From positions 1 to 11,836 of the forward strand of contig JANXCK010000016.1 of the NCBI GenBank assembly GCA_025060055.1: 11,836 nt of DNA. The letters are read 5' to 3'. Position numbers and translations under genes: made by a program. Shown here piece after piece: positions 7,134 through 11,836 of this stretch; within the stretch, counting starts at the first letter, position 1, and each line of letters opens with the position of its first letter. The stretch is from Fimbriimonadales bacterium (GTDB lineage Bacteria > Armatimonadota > Fimbriimonadia > Fimbriimonadales > GBS-DC). The notes beneath the pieces were generated by a model. That model did no database searches. It worked only from the letters and a program-made list of their open reading frames with translations, and was not told the DNA's origin.

Positions 7134-7246
7134 CCAATCGGGGGTTCAAGCGATACAGTTCGTCAGCGAGACGCTGACGCGACGCACGCGCTCCCCGTAG
7201 CGTCGGCGTCCTCGCCGACGATTGTGCTACTTGAAACCCCGATTGG
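7134..7246. repeat. Palindromic repeat element 1 bounded by inverted 17-mers
   Basis: The ends are CCAATCGGGGGTTCAAG (7134-7150) and its inverse CTTGAAACCCCGATTGG (7230-7246), identical at 16 of 17 positions. Inside are two clean hairpins: GTCAGCG/CGCTGAC with a 3-base loop near 7162-7178, and GTCGGCG/CGCCGAC with a 4-base loop near 7202-7219. There is no ORF, so this resembles a non-coding MITE-like or REP-like unit. It is the first unit of a repeat island filling most of the 683-base gap 7049-7731. Confidence 0.65.
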
Positions 7247-7400
7247 TATTATAACCCAACTTGCTACCTGCCGACTTTGAGCGGGCGAGATTCCTCGCTC
7301 CGCTCGGAATGACAACGCCCTGTGAGCAAAAGTGAACTTGTCATTCCGAGCCGCAGGCGAGGAATCTCAGATAGGTGGCAAGTTGGGTTATTATACCAAT
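7242..7400. repeat. Nested palindromic repeat element 2 with TCATTCC-type inner arms
   Basis: The outer arms are 7242-7268 and 7374-7400, an inverted repeat matching at 25 of 27 positions. A second inverted pair lies inside: 7287-7314 (GAGATTCCTCGC ... GGAATGACA) and 7339-7368 (TGTCATTCC ... GCGAGGAATCTC). The inner pair belongs to the GTCATTCCGAG...GAGGAATCTC type that I recall as dispersed in many bacterial genomes. The outer left arm shares its first bases with the right end of element 1, so the elements interlock rather than lie side by side. Confidence 0.7.
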
Positions 7401-7448
7401 CGCCATTTCAAGTGGCGTGCTGCCCTCACCCCCAGCCCCTCTCCCGCA

Positions 7449-7480
7449 ACGCGGGCGAGGGGAGCCGTCAGGAGGCAGGG
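7449..7480 (+). repeat. 32-bp direct repeat, copy 1
   Basis: This 32-base segment, starting ACGCGGGCGAGG and ending GGAGGCAGGG, is repeated without a mismatch at 7533-7564, 84 bases further on. It lies inside repeat element 3, so that element contains a partial internal duplication or two insertions of one sub-unit. Confidence 0.8.
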
Positions 7481-7532
7481 CAGCGTCGAAGTTCCATGCG
7501 CCGCCCACAGGCTGCGCACCCTCCATCCCGCC

Positions 7533-7564
7533 ACGCGGGCGAGGGGAGCCGTCAGGAGGCAGGG
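7533..7564 (+). repeat. 32-bp direct repeat, copy 2
   Basis: Exact second copy of 7449-7480. It runs directly into the AGGGGCGAG hairpin at 7561-7583, whereas copy 1 runs into unrelated sequence. Confidence 0.8.
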
Positions 7565-7731
7565 GCGAGGTGATCTCGCCCCTACGCTTCCCCCTCTCCC
7601 ACGCGGTGGGCGAGGGGGAACTCGGCTCCCCTCTCCCGCGTGACGGGAGAGGGGCTGGGGGGTGAGGGTATAACGACGCTTGAAACCCCGATCGGTGTAA
7701 TACCTAGCACACGAAGTTTCTCGGAAGGTCT

Positions 7732-9540
7732 TTAGTCGCCTTGTTGCCCAAAGTTCAATAGGATTATCAGCAGGTCTTGGTCGTTCACTATGCCGTCGCC
7801 GTTCAGGTCGGTAGGATCGGTGGTTGGATTCCCGAAGTTCAACAATGCAGCCAGTAGGTCTTGGTCGTTGATGATGTTGTCGCCGTTCACATCGCCGAGA
7901 GTAAGGCTGAAGTTGAGCGTTGTCGTGCCCAGAAAGCGACGCAGCCCCACGATGTTGCGTGCGAGACAGCGGGGCGCAGTGATACGCAGCCGGTTGTACA
8001 GCCCTGGCGTGACGGCGATAGAGTAGTTGAAGCCGCTGCTCAGACTGCCTGTGTGGGTGGCGGCAACGTTGCCAGTGTAAGGATCGAACTGGCGAATCGT
8101 GAGCGTGATGAGCGCAGGGTTGCCCACGAAGCCCGCGACGGTGACCGTGCCTTGCAGCGTTGTGGGGATACGAGGCGTGGAGAGATACACTTCGTAGCGG
8201 GTGCCCGCGCTGTCCTCAACTGCCCAGAGCAGCTGCTCCGCGCTGTTGTGCGCCAAGTAGATCGATTCGGCATTGCGGTTCACTGCCTCCCGTACAAGGT
8301 CTGTGCTGACGCCTGAGGTGCCGCTGGACCAGTTGTAGTGGAACAGGTGCTGCTTGTTGCCCGTGGTGCTGTGCTTACCAATCCAGAAGGCGTTTCCGTT
8401 GCCGAATACAGCAATCCCATAGCCCTCGCGAATGCCAGGCGTTGTACCCCCGCCAAAGCGCAGCTGGCTAAGATTGCGCGTCGGACCCGAGGCACGACTG
8501 ACAAAGGTGTCGTAGTTATTCGTATTCGCGCCAATACCGTCCCAAAGCGCGTACACTATCGTACCGAACTCCACATCGATTGGGTAGCTATCGCGCCCGC
8601 CCCCAAGCACACCCTGACTAAGGTTCGCTGTGCTTGGTGTATTGTTTGTGAGTATAGTGGTCGCGAATGCGTCGTTGAACTGATCAGTGGCTGCCGAGCG
8701 TCCCTGCCAGATGAGGTGGTTGCTGCTGACGCCGTATGCCGTTGCGTCGCGCGGGTTATTGATATTGCCCGCGCCCAGAGTGGGAAAGCTGACATTGATG
8801 TTGTTGAAAAACACATCGTTGTAGTCGCCATTAGCAGAGCCGCCGCCGTACCAAACGGCGTCGTTGTTCGCGTTCAACGCGACAGCGACCGCAAAACGGT
8901 TATTGCCCAGCACGGGCTGCGAGAGGTTCGTGGTGGTCAGGTTGTTCAGGTTTGTACGAAACACATCGCGGTTCACGCCCAGGCTGGAGCCTGCGCCGTC
9001 CCAAAGTAGCTGGTCGTTCGCGTTCAGTGCAGCGGGGTAAGCGTCGCGGTTGCTGCCCAGCAAGGAAGCGGTTAGGTTCGTGGATGCCAGAAAGATATCG
9101 ATCTGATTGCCGTTTGCGGAGCCAGAACCGTACCACACAGGCTGCCCCGCTGAGGTGAAGCGGAAGCCGAAGGCATTACGCCCGCTACCCAGCAGGGACG
9201 CGCTGATATTCGTTGTCTCCACAAACACATCGGTGTTGCCTGCTCCCAGCGCAGAGCCAGCCCCCTCCCACAGCAAGCCCGCTGTAGGATGGTAGTCAAT
9301 CGGGTTCGCGAGGCGATTCGTGCCTAACAAAGAGGCGGTAAAGTTGTTATTGCCTGTAATTTTGAAGATGTCCAGATTGCCTGCTGTCGCTTCGGCAGAC
9401 CAGAAGGGCAAGCCGCTTTCGCTCAAGATTCCCGTACCGATGCGCGTAAAGTTTTCGCCTAACTTCTGATGCACAAACGCCTGCCCGTAGACGCCTGCAG
9501 TCAAAATCAGGAAGCCCAAAACTCCACTCGTCGTTCGCAT
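7732..9540 (-). CDS. Secreted repeat protein: nine W-x-G repeats, beta-sandwich domain and dockerin-like tail
   Basis: The 602-residue protein begins with a signal peptide (about 1-19, ending V-Y-G-Q). Residues about 45-465 hold nine repeats of 43-55 residues, each opening with a hydrophobic-W-x-G/S stretch (L-L-W-E-G-A-G-S, P-V-W-Y-G-S-G-S, L-L-W-D-G-A-G-S and so on) and continuing D-V-F ... N-L-T-A-S-L-L-G-x-N-R. This looks like beta-propeller blades. A beta-sandwich starting T-L-Q-G-T-V-T-V-A-G-F-V-G follows at about 468-548. The last 54 residues hold two EF-hand-like loops, D-V-N-G-D-N-I-I-N-D-Q-D (550-561) and D-L-N-G-D-G-I-V-N-D-Q-D (578-589), as in type I dockerin. The sandwich-plus-dockerin tail is common in Armatimonadota and Planctomycetes and need not mean a cellulosome. 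The repeats are unusually rich in Asn, Gly, Ser and Thr. No catalytic motif is visible. It has its own promoter and Shine-Dalgarno. Confidence 0.82.
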   Translation of the reverse strand: MRTTSGVLGFLILTAGVYGQAFVHQKLGENFTRIGTGILSESGLPFWSAEATAGNLDIFKITGNNNFTASLLGTNRLANPIDYHPTAGLLWEGAGSALGAGNTDVFVETTNISASLLGSGRNAFGFRFTSAGQPVWYGSGSANGNQIDIFLASTNLTASLLGSNRDAYPAALNANDQLLWDGAGSSLGVNRDVFRTNLNNLTTTNLSQPVLGNNRFAVAVALNANNDAVWYGGGSANGDYNDVFFNNINVSFPTLGAGNINNPRDATAYGVSSNHLIWQGRSAATDQFNDAFATTILTNNTPSTANLSQGVLGGGRDSYPIDVEFGTIVYALWDGIGANTNNYDTFVSRASGPTRNLSQLRFGGGTTPGIREGYGIAVFGNGNAFWIGKHSTTGNKQHLFHYNWSSGTSGVSTDLVREAVNRNAESIYLAHNSAEQLLWAVEDSAGTRYEVYLSTPRIPTTLQGTVTVAGFVGNPALITLTIRQFDPYTGNVAATHTGSLSSGFNYSIAVTPGLYNRLRITAPRCLARNIVGLRRFLGTTTLNFSLTLGDVNGDNIINDQDLLAALLNFGNPTTDPTDLNGDGIVNDQDLLIILLNFGQQGD

Positions 9541-9547
9541 GTCAAAA

Positions 9548-9581
9548 CTCCTTTCGGGGGTTGCCCCCAGACTCTATTATA
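9548..9581 (-). promoter_or_regulatory. Promoter, 5' leader hairpin and Shine-Dalgarno of the dockerin-tail gene
   Basis: On the minus strand a perfect TATAAT (9581-9576) is followed by a short leader holding the stem GGGGG-CAA-CCCCC (9568-9556) and then AAAGGAG (9554-9548), seven bases before ATG 9540. The stem begins just after the expected transcription start and ends one base before the Shine-Dalgarno, so it could protect the 5' end or affect ribosome access. No convincing -35 is present at 16-18 bases. Confidence 0.6.
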
Positions 9582-9600
9582 ACCCAATTCTCACCCACGC

Positions 9601-9685
9601 GGGGGATTCCTCATCTTCGGCTCGGACCGAGCGGTCTGTTTTGCCAGAAGCGCACCGCGATTCCAAGCGAAGCGAGGAATCCCCC
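9601..9685. repeat. Palindromic repeat in the gap before the dockerin-tail gene
   Basis: GGGGGATTCCTC (9601-9612) and GAGGAATCCCCC (9674-9685) are perfect inverted arms. Between them is a 13-bp palindrome GCTCGG-A-CCGAGC (9620-9632) and an AAGCGAAGCGAGG stretch like that in the TCATTCC-type repeats. It resembles the inner part of element 2 in the 7.1-7.7 kb island. It lies just downstream of the YHS protein stop and may end that transcript, though no T-run is present. Confidence 0.6.
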
Positions 9686-9724
9686 AACTTCCCACTGAGC
9701 GTCGTCAAGCGCGAGATGGTACAC

Positions 9725-10615
9725 TCAGGTGTTCGTCTCCGTCTTGTCAGGCTTGCCCTGCAGTTTGGACAGTGCCTCTGCCTTCTTAGCGTAGGTCTCA
9801 GGGTCTCTTAGGAACTTGCTCTTGCAGCTGTTGCAGCAGGTGTAGTAAACTTTGCCGTTGTAGGTGAAGCGCACAGCAGTTGCCTCTTCAAGTTCCTCGC
9901 CTGTGATGGGGCAGAGGAGCTTATCAGCAGGGGCAGCAACGGTGTCCTTCGGCTCAGGCTGCTTAGACTGCTCGGACTGCTCAGGCTTACCCTGCAGCTT
10001 GGACAGCTGCTCGGCTTTACGAGCGTAGGTCTCAGGGTCTTTGAGGAAGGCGGCTTTGCAGCCTGCGCAGCCGACATAGTACACCTTGCCGTTGTAGACC
10101 ACACGCACAGCGGTTTCGAGCTTAAGTTCTTCACCAGTGACAGGGCACAGCAGTTTCTCGGAAGGCGCGGCGGCGGTCTGCGCAGCAGGTTGCTTCTCTG
10201 CGCAGCAGCTCCCTGCTTTCTGGGCAGTTGTCTTCTCGCCCGCGCAGCAACTCTTGTTGCCCGCTTGTGCCTCGCTATTGCAACATGCGCCGTCCTTCTT
10301 CGCCGTGTTGCTCACCGCGCGGGTGTTCGACGCTTGCTGCAGATACTTCTGCGGGTTCTTTCTGAACTCGGCAAGGCAGTTTCGACAACTGAAGTAGTAG
10401 GTTTTACCCTGATAGGTTAGCTTTGGGGCTTTCTTGATGTCGGTAATCACCTTGCCTGAAACGGGGCAGCGAATCTGTTGCTTTTTCGTAGGCGACTGCT
10501 TCGCCTGCTGGGTTTTGCGCGCGGTTTGATTTGCCTGGCTCGTCTGAGCGAACGCAACGGAGCCGAGTAGAAGGCTCGTCGACAATACAGCTGCGGTCAA
10601 CCAAAGTTTGCGCAT
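9725..10615 (-). CDS. Exported metal-binding protein with three YHS/TRASH domains and a Cys-Cys linker
   Basis: The 296-residue protein starts with a signal peptide (1-23, ending S-V-A-F-A before Q24; no lipobox). Three modules share the pattern C-P-(V/I)-(S/T)-G ... Y-x-G-K-x-Y-Y ... C-x-x-C ... F-x-(K/R)-(N/D)-P-x-x-Y: residues 50-91 (C50, C77, C80), 157-197 (C157, C183, C186) and 235-275 (C235, C260, C261, C264). This is the YHS/TRASH fold, a zinc-ribbon-like metal site tied to copper and other heavy-metal handling. The linker between modules 1 and 2 has three Cys pairs (111-112, 123-124, 137-138). Modules 2 and 3 share the tail L-S-K-L-Q-G-K-P and nearly identical DNA, so they arose by recent duplication. 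The start is ATG 10615, with AGGAGGA nine bases upstream; the frame stays open to 11161 but that part overlaps pntB in antisense. A periplasmic metal-binding or sequestering role is inferred. Confidence 0.82.
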   Translation of the reverse strand: MRKLWLTAAVLSTSLLLGSVAFAQTSQANQTARKTQQAKQSPTKKQQIRCPVSGKVITDIKKAPKLTYQGKTYYFSCRNCLAEFRKNPQKYLQQASNTRAVSNTAKKDGACCNSEAQAGNKSCCAGEKTTAQKAGSCCAEKQPAAQTAAAPSEKLLCPVTGEELKLETAVRVVYNGKVYYVGCAGCKAAFLKDPETYARKAEQLSKLQGKPEQSEQSKQPEPKDTVAAPADKLLCPITGEELEEATAVRFTYNGKVYYTCCNSCKSKFLRDPETYAKKAEALSKLQGKPDKTETNT

Positions 10616-10624
10616 AGGTAGATT

Positions 10625-10631
10625 TCCTCCT
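10625..10631 (-). promoter_or_regulatory. Strong Shine-Dalgarno (AGGAGGA) of the YHS protein gene
   Basis: AGGAGGA on the minus strand lies nine bases before ATG 10615 and fixes that start against the much longer open frame that continues upstream. Confidence 0.75.
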
Positions 10632-10639
10632 GTAGGGGG

Positions 10640-10667
10640 ATTATACCTTACGCAGGGGCGGGGGCAA
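10640..10667 (-). promoter_or_regulatory. Sigma-70-type promoter of the YHS protein gene
   Basis: On the minus strand TTGCCC (10667-10662) and a perfect TATAAT (10645-10640) are separated by 16 bases. Transcription should start about 18 bases before the Shine-Dalgarno-led ATG. The -35 hexamer is contained in one arm of a 15-bp palindrome listed separately. Confidence 0.65.
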
Positions 10668-10675
10668 GTTGCCCC
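10661..10675. promoter_or_regulatory. 15-bp perfect palindrome, operator candidate
   Basis: GGGGCAA-G-TTGCCCC is an inverted repeat with 7-base arms and a single centre base. It overlaps the -35 element of the YHS protein gene, the usual place for a repressor or a MerR-type activator site. It is about 80 bases from the pntB start, so it could also affect that gene. The protein that binds is unknown. Confidence 0.5.
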
Positions 10676-10708
10676 ACACGTTTGCCAACTGCCGACGGTT
10701 TCGAACCA

Positions 10709-10722
10709 GGGGTGTGTACCCC
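10709..10722. promoter_or_regulatory. Inverted repeat upstream of the pntB -10 box
   Basis: GGGGT (10709-10713) and ACCCC (10718-10722) surround four bases. The centre lies about 26 bases before the TACACT box of pntB, near where a -35 element or activator would sit. A second small inverted repeat GGTT-TCG-AACC is at 10697-10707. Both are short and may be chance. Confidence 0.3.
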
Positions 10723-10741
10723 CACTCGTCCGGTCTTCAGG

Positions 10742-10747
10742 TACACT
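10742..10747 (+). promoter_or_regulatory. Putative -10 box (TACACT) of a leaderless pntB transcript
   Basis: TACACT ends exactly seven bases before ATG 10755, the same spacing as TACAAT before folB. There is no Shine-Dalgarno, so translation from a 5'-terminal or near-terminal AUG is likely. A -35 match is not evident. Confidence 0.5.
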
Positions 10748-10754
10748 TTTCCCG

Positions 10755-11836
10755 ATGAGCGTAGTTATCAACATAGCGTACTTATTGGCAGTCGCGCTGT
10801 TTATCTTGGGACTGAAAGGCTTGTCGCATCCGCGCACGGCGGTGCGGGGCAACCTGCTCGGCGCGACGGGAATGCTCATCGCGATTGTCGCCACCTTGCT
10901 TGATCGGCAGATTCTGAGCTTCGAGTGGATTCTCTTAGGGTTGATTGTGGGCGCACTGATTGGCACAGTGATGGCGTTGCGGGTGGCGATGACAGCGATG
11001 CCGCAGATGGTGGCGTTGCTGAACGGGTTTGGTGGGGCGGCGTCCGCGCTGGTGGCAGGCGCGAGTATCGTGGAAAGCACGCTGCCCGAAGCGCAGTTCG
11101 TTGCACCCCCGCTGCAACTGGCGCTCGCAGCGGGCGCGTCGGGACTGATCGGCGCGGTCACTTTCTGGGGCAGTCTGGTCGCCTTCGCGAAACTGCAAGG
11201 GCTGGTCAGCGAGAACCCGTTGCAAGTCGGCTTTCTGCACTACATCAACGGCGTGCTGCTGCTGGGGGCGATAGGGCTGGGCGTTCTGCTCGCGCTGAAC
11301 CCGACCGTGCTGGGCTACTACTGGGCGCTGCTGGTGGTCGCCTCGCTGGTCGGGCTATTGTTGGTCATCCCGATTGGCGGCGCGGACATGCCTGTGGTGA
11401 TTGCCCTGCTGAACTCATACTCAGGGCTTGCTGCCGCTGCCACAGGGTTCGTGCTGAGCAACAACGCGCTGATTATCACAGGCTCGCTGGTCGGCGCGTC
11501 GGGCATTATTCTTACGACGATAATGTGTCGTGCGATGAACCGCTCGCTGCGCAATGTGCTGTTTGGGGTGTGGGTTCCGTCGGAGGCGGCGCCGAAGGCG
11601 GAAGAGGTGTATGCGGGCAAGGTGAAAGCCGCTTCGCCCGACGATGTCGCTATGTTGCTGGAGGGCGCACGCTATGTGGTGATTGTGCCCGGCTACGGGA
11701 TGGCAGTCGCGCAGGCACAGCACGCCGTGCGCGACCTGATGCAGATTCTGGAACAGCAGGGCACGCTCGTGGAGTTCGCCATCCACCCCGTCGCAGGGCG
11801 GATGCCAGGGCACATGAATGTGCTACTTGCCGAAGC
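10755..11836 (+). CDS. pntB: NAD(P) transhydrogenase subunit beta, 3' partial
   Basis: PntB is the membrane and NADP(H)-binding subunit of the proton-translocating transhydrogenase, which uses the proton gradient to pass hydride from NADH to NADP+. The first 360 residues are visible of a usual length of about 465. Residues 1 to about 270 form closely packed hydrophobic segments, roughly eight or nine helices, with typical stretches L-L-N-G-F-G-G-A-A-S-A-L-V-A-G, H-Y-I-N-G-V and N-S-Y-S-G-L-A-A-A-A-T-G-F. The soluble domain begins after about 290 and carries P-G-Y-G-M-A-V-A-Q-A-Q-H (from 312), the glycine-rich dinucleotide loop, then H-P-V-A-G-R-M-P-G-H-M-N-V. The ATG is the natural family start. 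It is divergent from the YHS protein gene with a 139-base gap, so pntA is not upstream as it is in most pnt operons; it may lie beyond the right edge or elsewhere. Confidence 0.93.
   Translation, partial: MSVVINIAYLLAVALFILGLKGLSHPRTAVRGNLLGATGMLIAIVATLLDRQILSFEWILLGLIVGALIGTVMALRVAMTAMPQMVALLNGFGGAASALVAGASIVESTLPEAQFVAPPLQLALAAGASGLIGAVTFWGSLVAFAKLQGLVSENPLQVGFLHYINGVLLLGAIGLGVLLALNPTVLGYYWALLVVASLVGLLLVIPIGGADMPVVIALLNSYSGLAAAATGFVLSNNALIITGSLVGASGIILTTIMCRAMNRSLRNVLFGVWVPSEAAPKAEEVYAGKVKAASPDDVAMLLEGARYVVIVPGYGMAVAQAQHAVRDLMQILEQQGTLVEFAIHPVAGRMPGHMNVLLAE

Larger units (their letters stand above)
7396..7695. repeat. Palindromic repeat element 3 with CCCTCACCCC-type arms
   Basis: The ends are again the 17-mer: CCAATCGCCATTTCAAG (7396-7412, 14 of 17 to the family) and CTTGAAACCCCGATCGG (7679-7695). 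Inside lies an inverted pair 7423-7447 and 7645-7668, of the CCCTCACCCCCAGCCCC / GGGGCTGGGGGGTGAGGG kind, differing by one C/G insertion. Further hairpins are a perfect 9-bp stem AGGGGCGAG/CTCGCCCCT (7561-7583) and a perfect 11-bp stem CCCCTCTCCCG/CGGGAGAGGGG (7628-7654). Short open frames here are by-products of the repeat. No T-run follows the stems. Confidence 0.7.

Noticed and set aside
5360..7177. A 605-codon open frame on the plus strand across the carboxyltransferase gene
   Set aside because: It is antisense to a clearly conserved protein, is rich in His, Arg and Gln, and shows no family motif; long antisense frames are expected in GC-rich genes.
7628..7654. Intrinsic terminator from the 11-bp GC stem
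   Set aside because: The stem is strong but no T-run follows on either strand, and it is part of a dispersed palindromic repeat.
7322..7665. Several short open frames inside the 7.1-7.7 kb repeat island
   Set aside because: Their translations only reflect the palindromic and direct repeats, and no start has a convincing ribosome site.
7134..7695. CRISPR array
   Set aside because: The repeated units alternate in orientation, are spaced unevenly (about 80-270 bases) and lack uniform spacers; no cas gene is present.
7732..7895. Evidence for a cellulosome from the dockerin-like tail
   Set aside because: No cohesin, scaffoldin or glycoside hydrolase is in the window, and such tails are common on non-cellulosomal secreted proteins.
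8338..9009. A 223-codon plus-strand open frame opposite the dockerin-tail gene
   Set aside because: Shadow of a repetitive coding sequence; Val/Ala/Arg-rich without motifs.
10690..10735. Possible tRNA fragment around GGTTTCGAACC
   Set aside because: A T-loop-like GGTTCGAA occurs on the minus strand, but the T stem does not pair and no acceptor, D or anticodon arms are found.
10616..11161. N-terminal extension of the YHS protein by 182 codons
   Set aside because: The extension lacks conserved features, overlaps pntB in antisense, and the signal peptide plus AGGAGGA mark ATG 10615 as the start.

Overview
The window is GC-rich bacterial DNA, densely coding on both strands, holding eight complete genes and two partial ones. 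A secreted protein ending in a duplicated dockerin-like calcium motif is fused to a beta-sandwich domain. Together with the mix of leaderless-looking and Shine-Dalgarno genes and long families of palindromic repeats, this would fit an Armatimonadota (or possibly Chloroflexota) genome, perhaps thermophilic. That assignment is recognition from memory, not a search.

Left part (1-3351), modified nucleosides and cofactors: the 3' end of a CcrM/HinfI-type adenine DNA methyltransferase runs into a convergent tsaB. Divergent from tsaB is a plus-strand cluster, psuG (pseudouridine-5'-phosphate glycosidase), folB (dihydroneopterin aldolase) and sua5/tsaC. TsaB and Sua5 both serve the t6A37 tRNA modification pathway, so two t6A genes sit within about 2.4 kb; PsuG breaks down another RNA-derived modified nucleotide.

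Middle (3352-7731): two minus-strand genes, an exported DUF4139 protein with a C-terminal coiled coil, and a methylcrotonyl-CoA-type carboxyltransferase subunit with no biotin carboxylase partner in view. Upstream of it, about 7130-7705 is a gene-free island of stacked palindromic repeats whose boundaries are four copies of one 17-base sequence in alternating orientation.

Right part (7732-11836): two more minus-strand exported proteins. One has nine W-x-G repeats (predicted propeller), a beta-sandwich and a dockerin-like tail. The other has three YHS/TRASH metal-binding modules with a linker carrying three Cys-Cys pairs. Divergent from the latter is a 3'-truncated pntB, the proton-translocating transhydrogenase beta subunit, with no pntA before it.

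Two patterns recur. Cytosolic or membrane-core genes (folB, pntB, probably psuG, perhaps the carboxyltransferase) have a TAnnnT box so close to the ATG that the mRNA would be leaderless or nearly so. All three signal-peptide genes have a clear Shine-Dalgarno, two of them also with a perfect TATAAT. I found no convincing new multi-gene system. The most unusual items are the three-YHS protein with a palindrome over its -35 element, the nested repeat island, and the apparent reuse of a repeat end as the dockerin gene's promoter.
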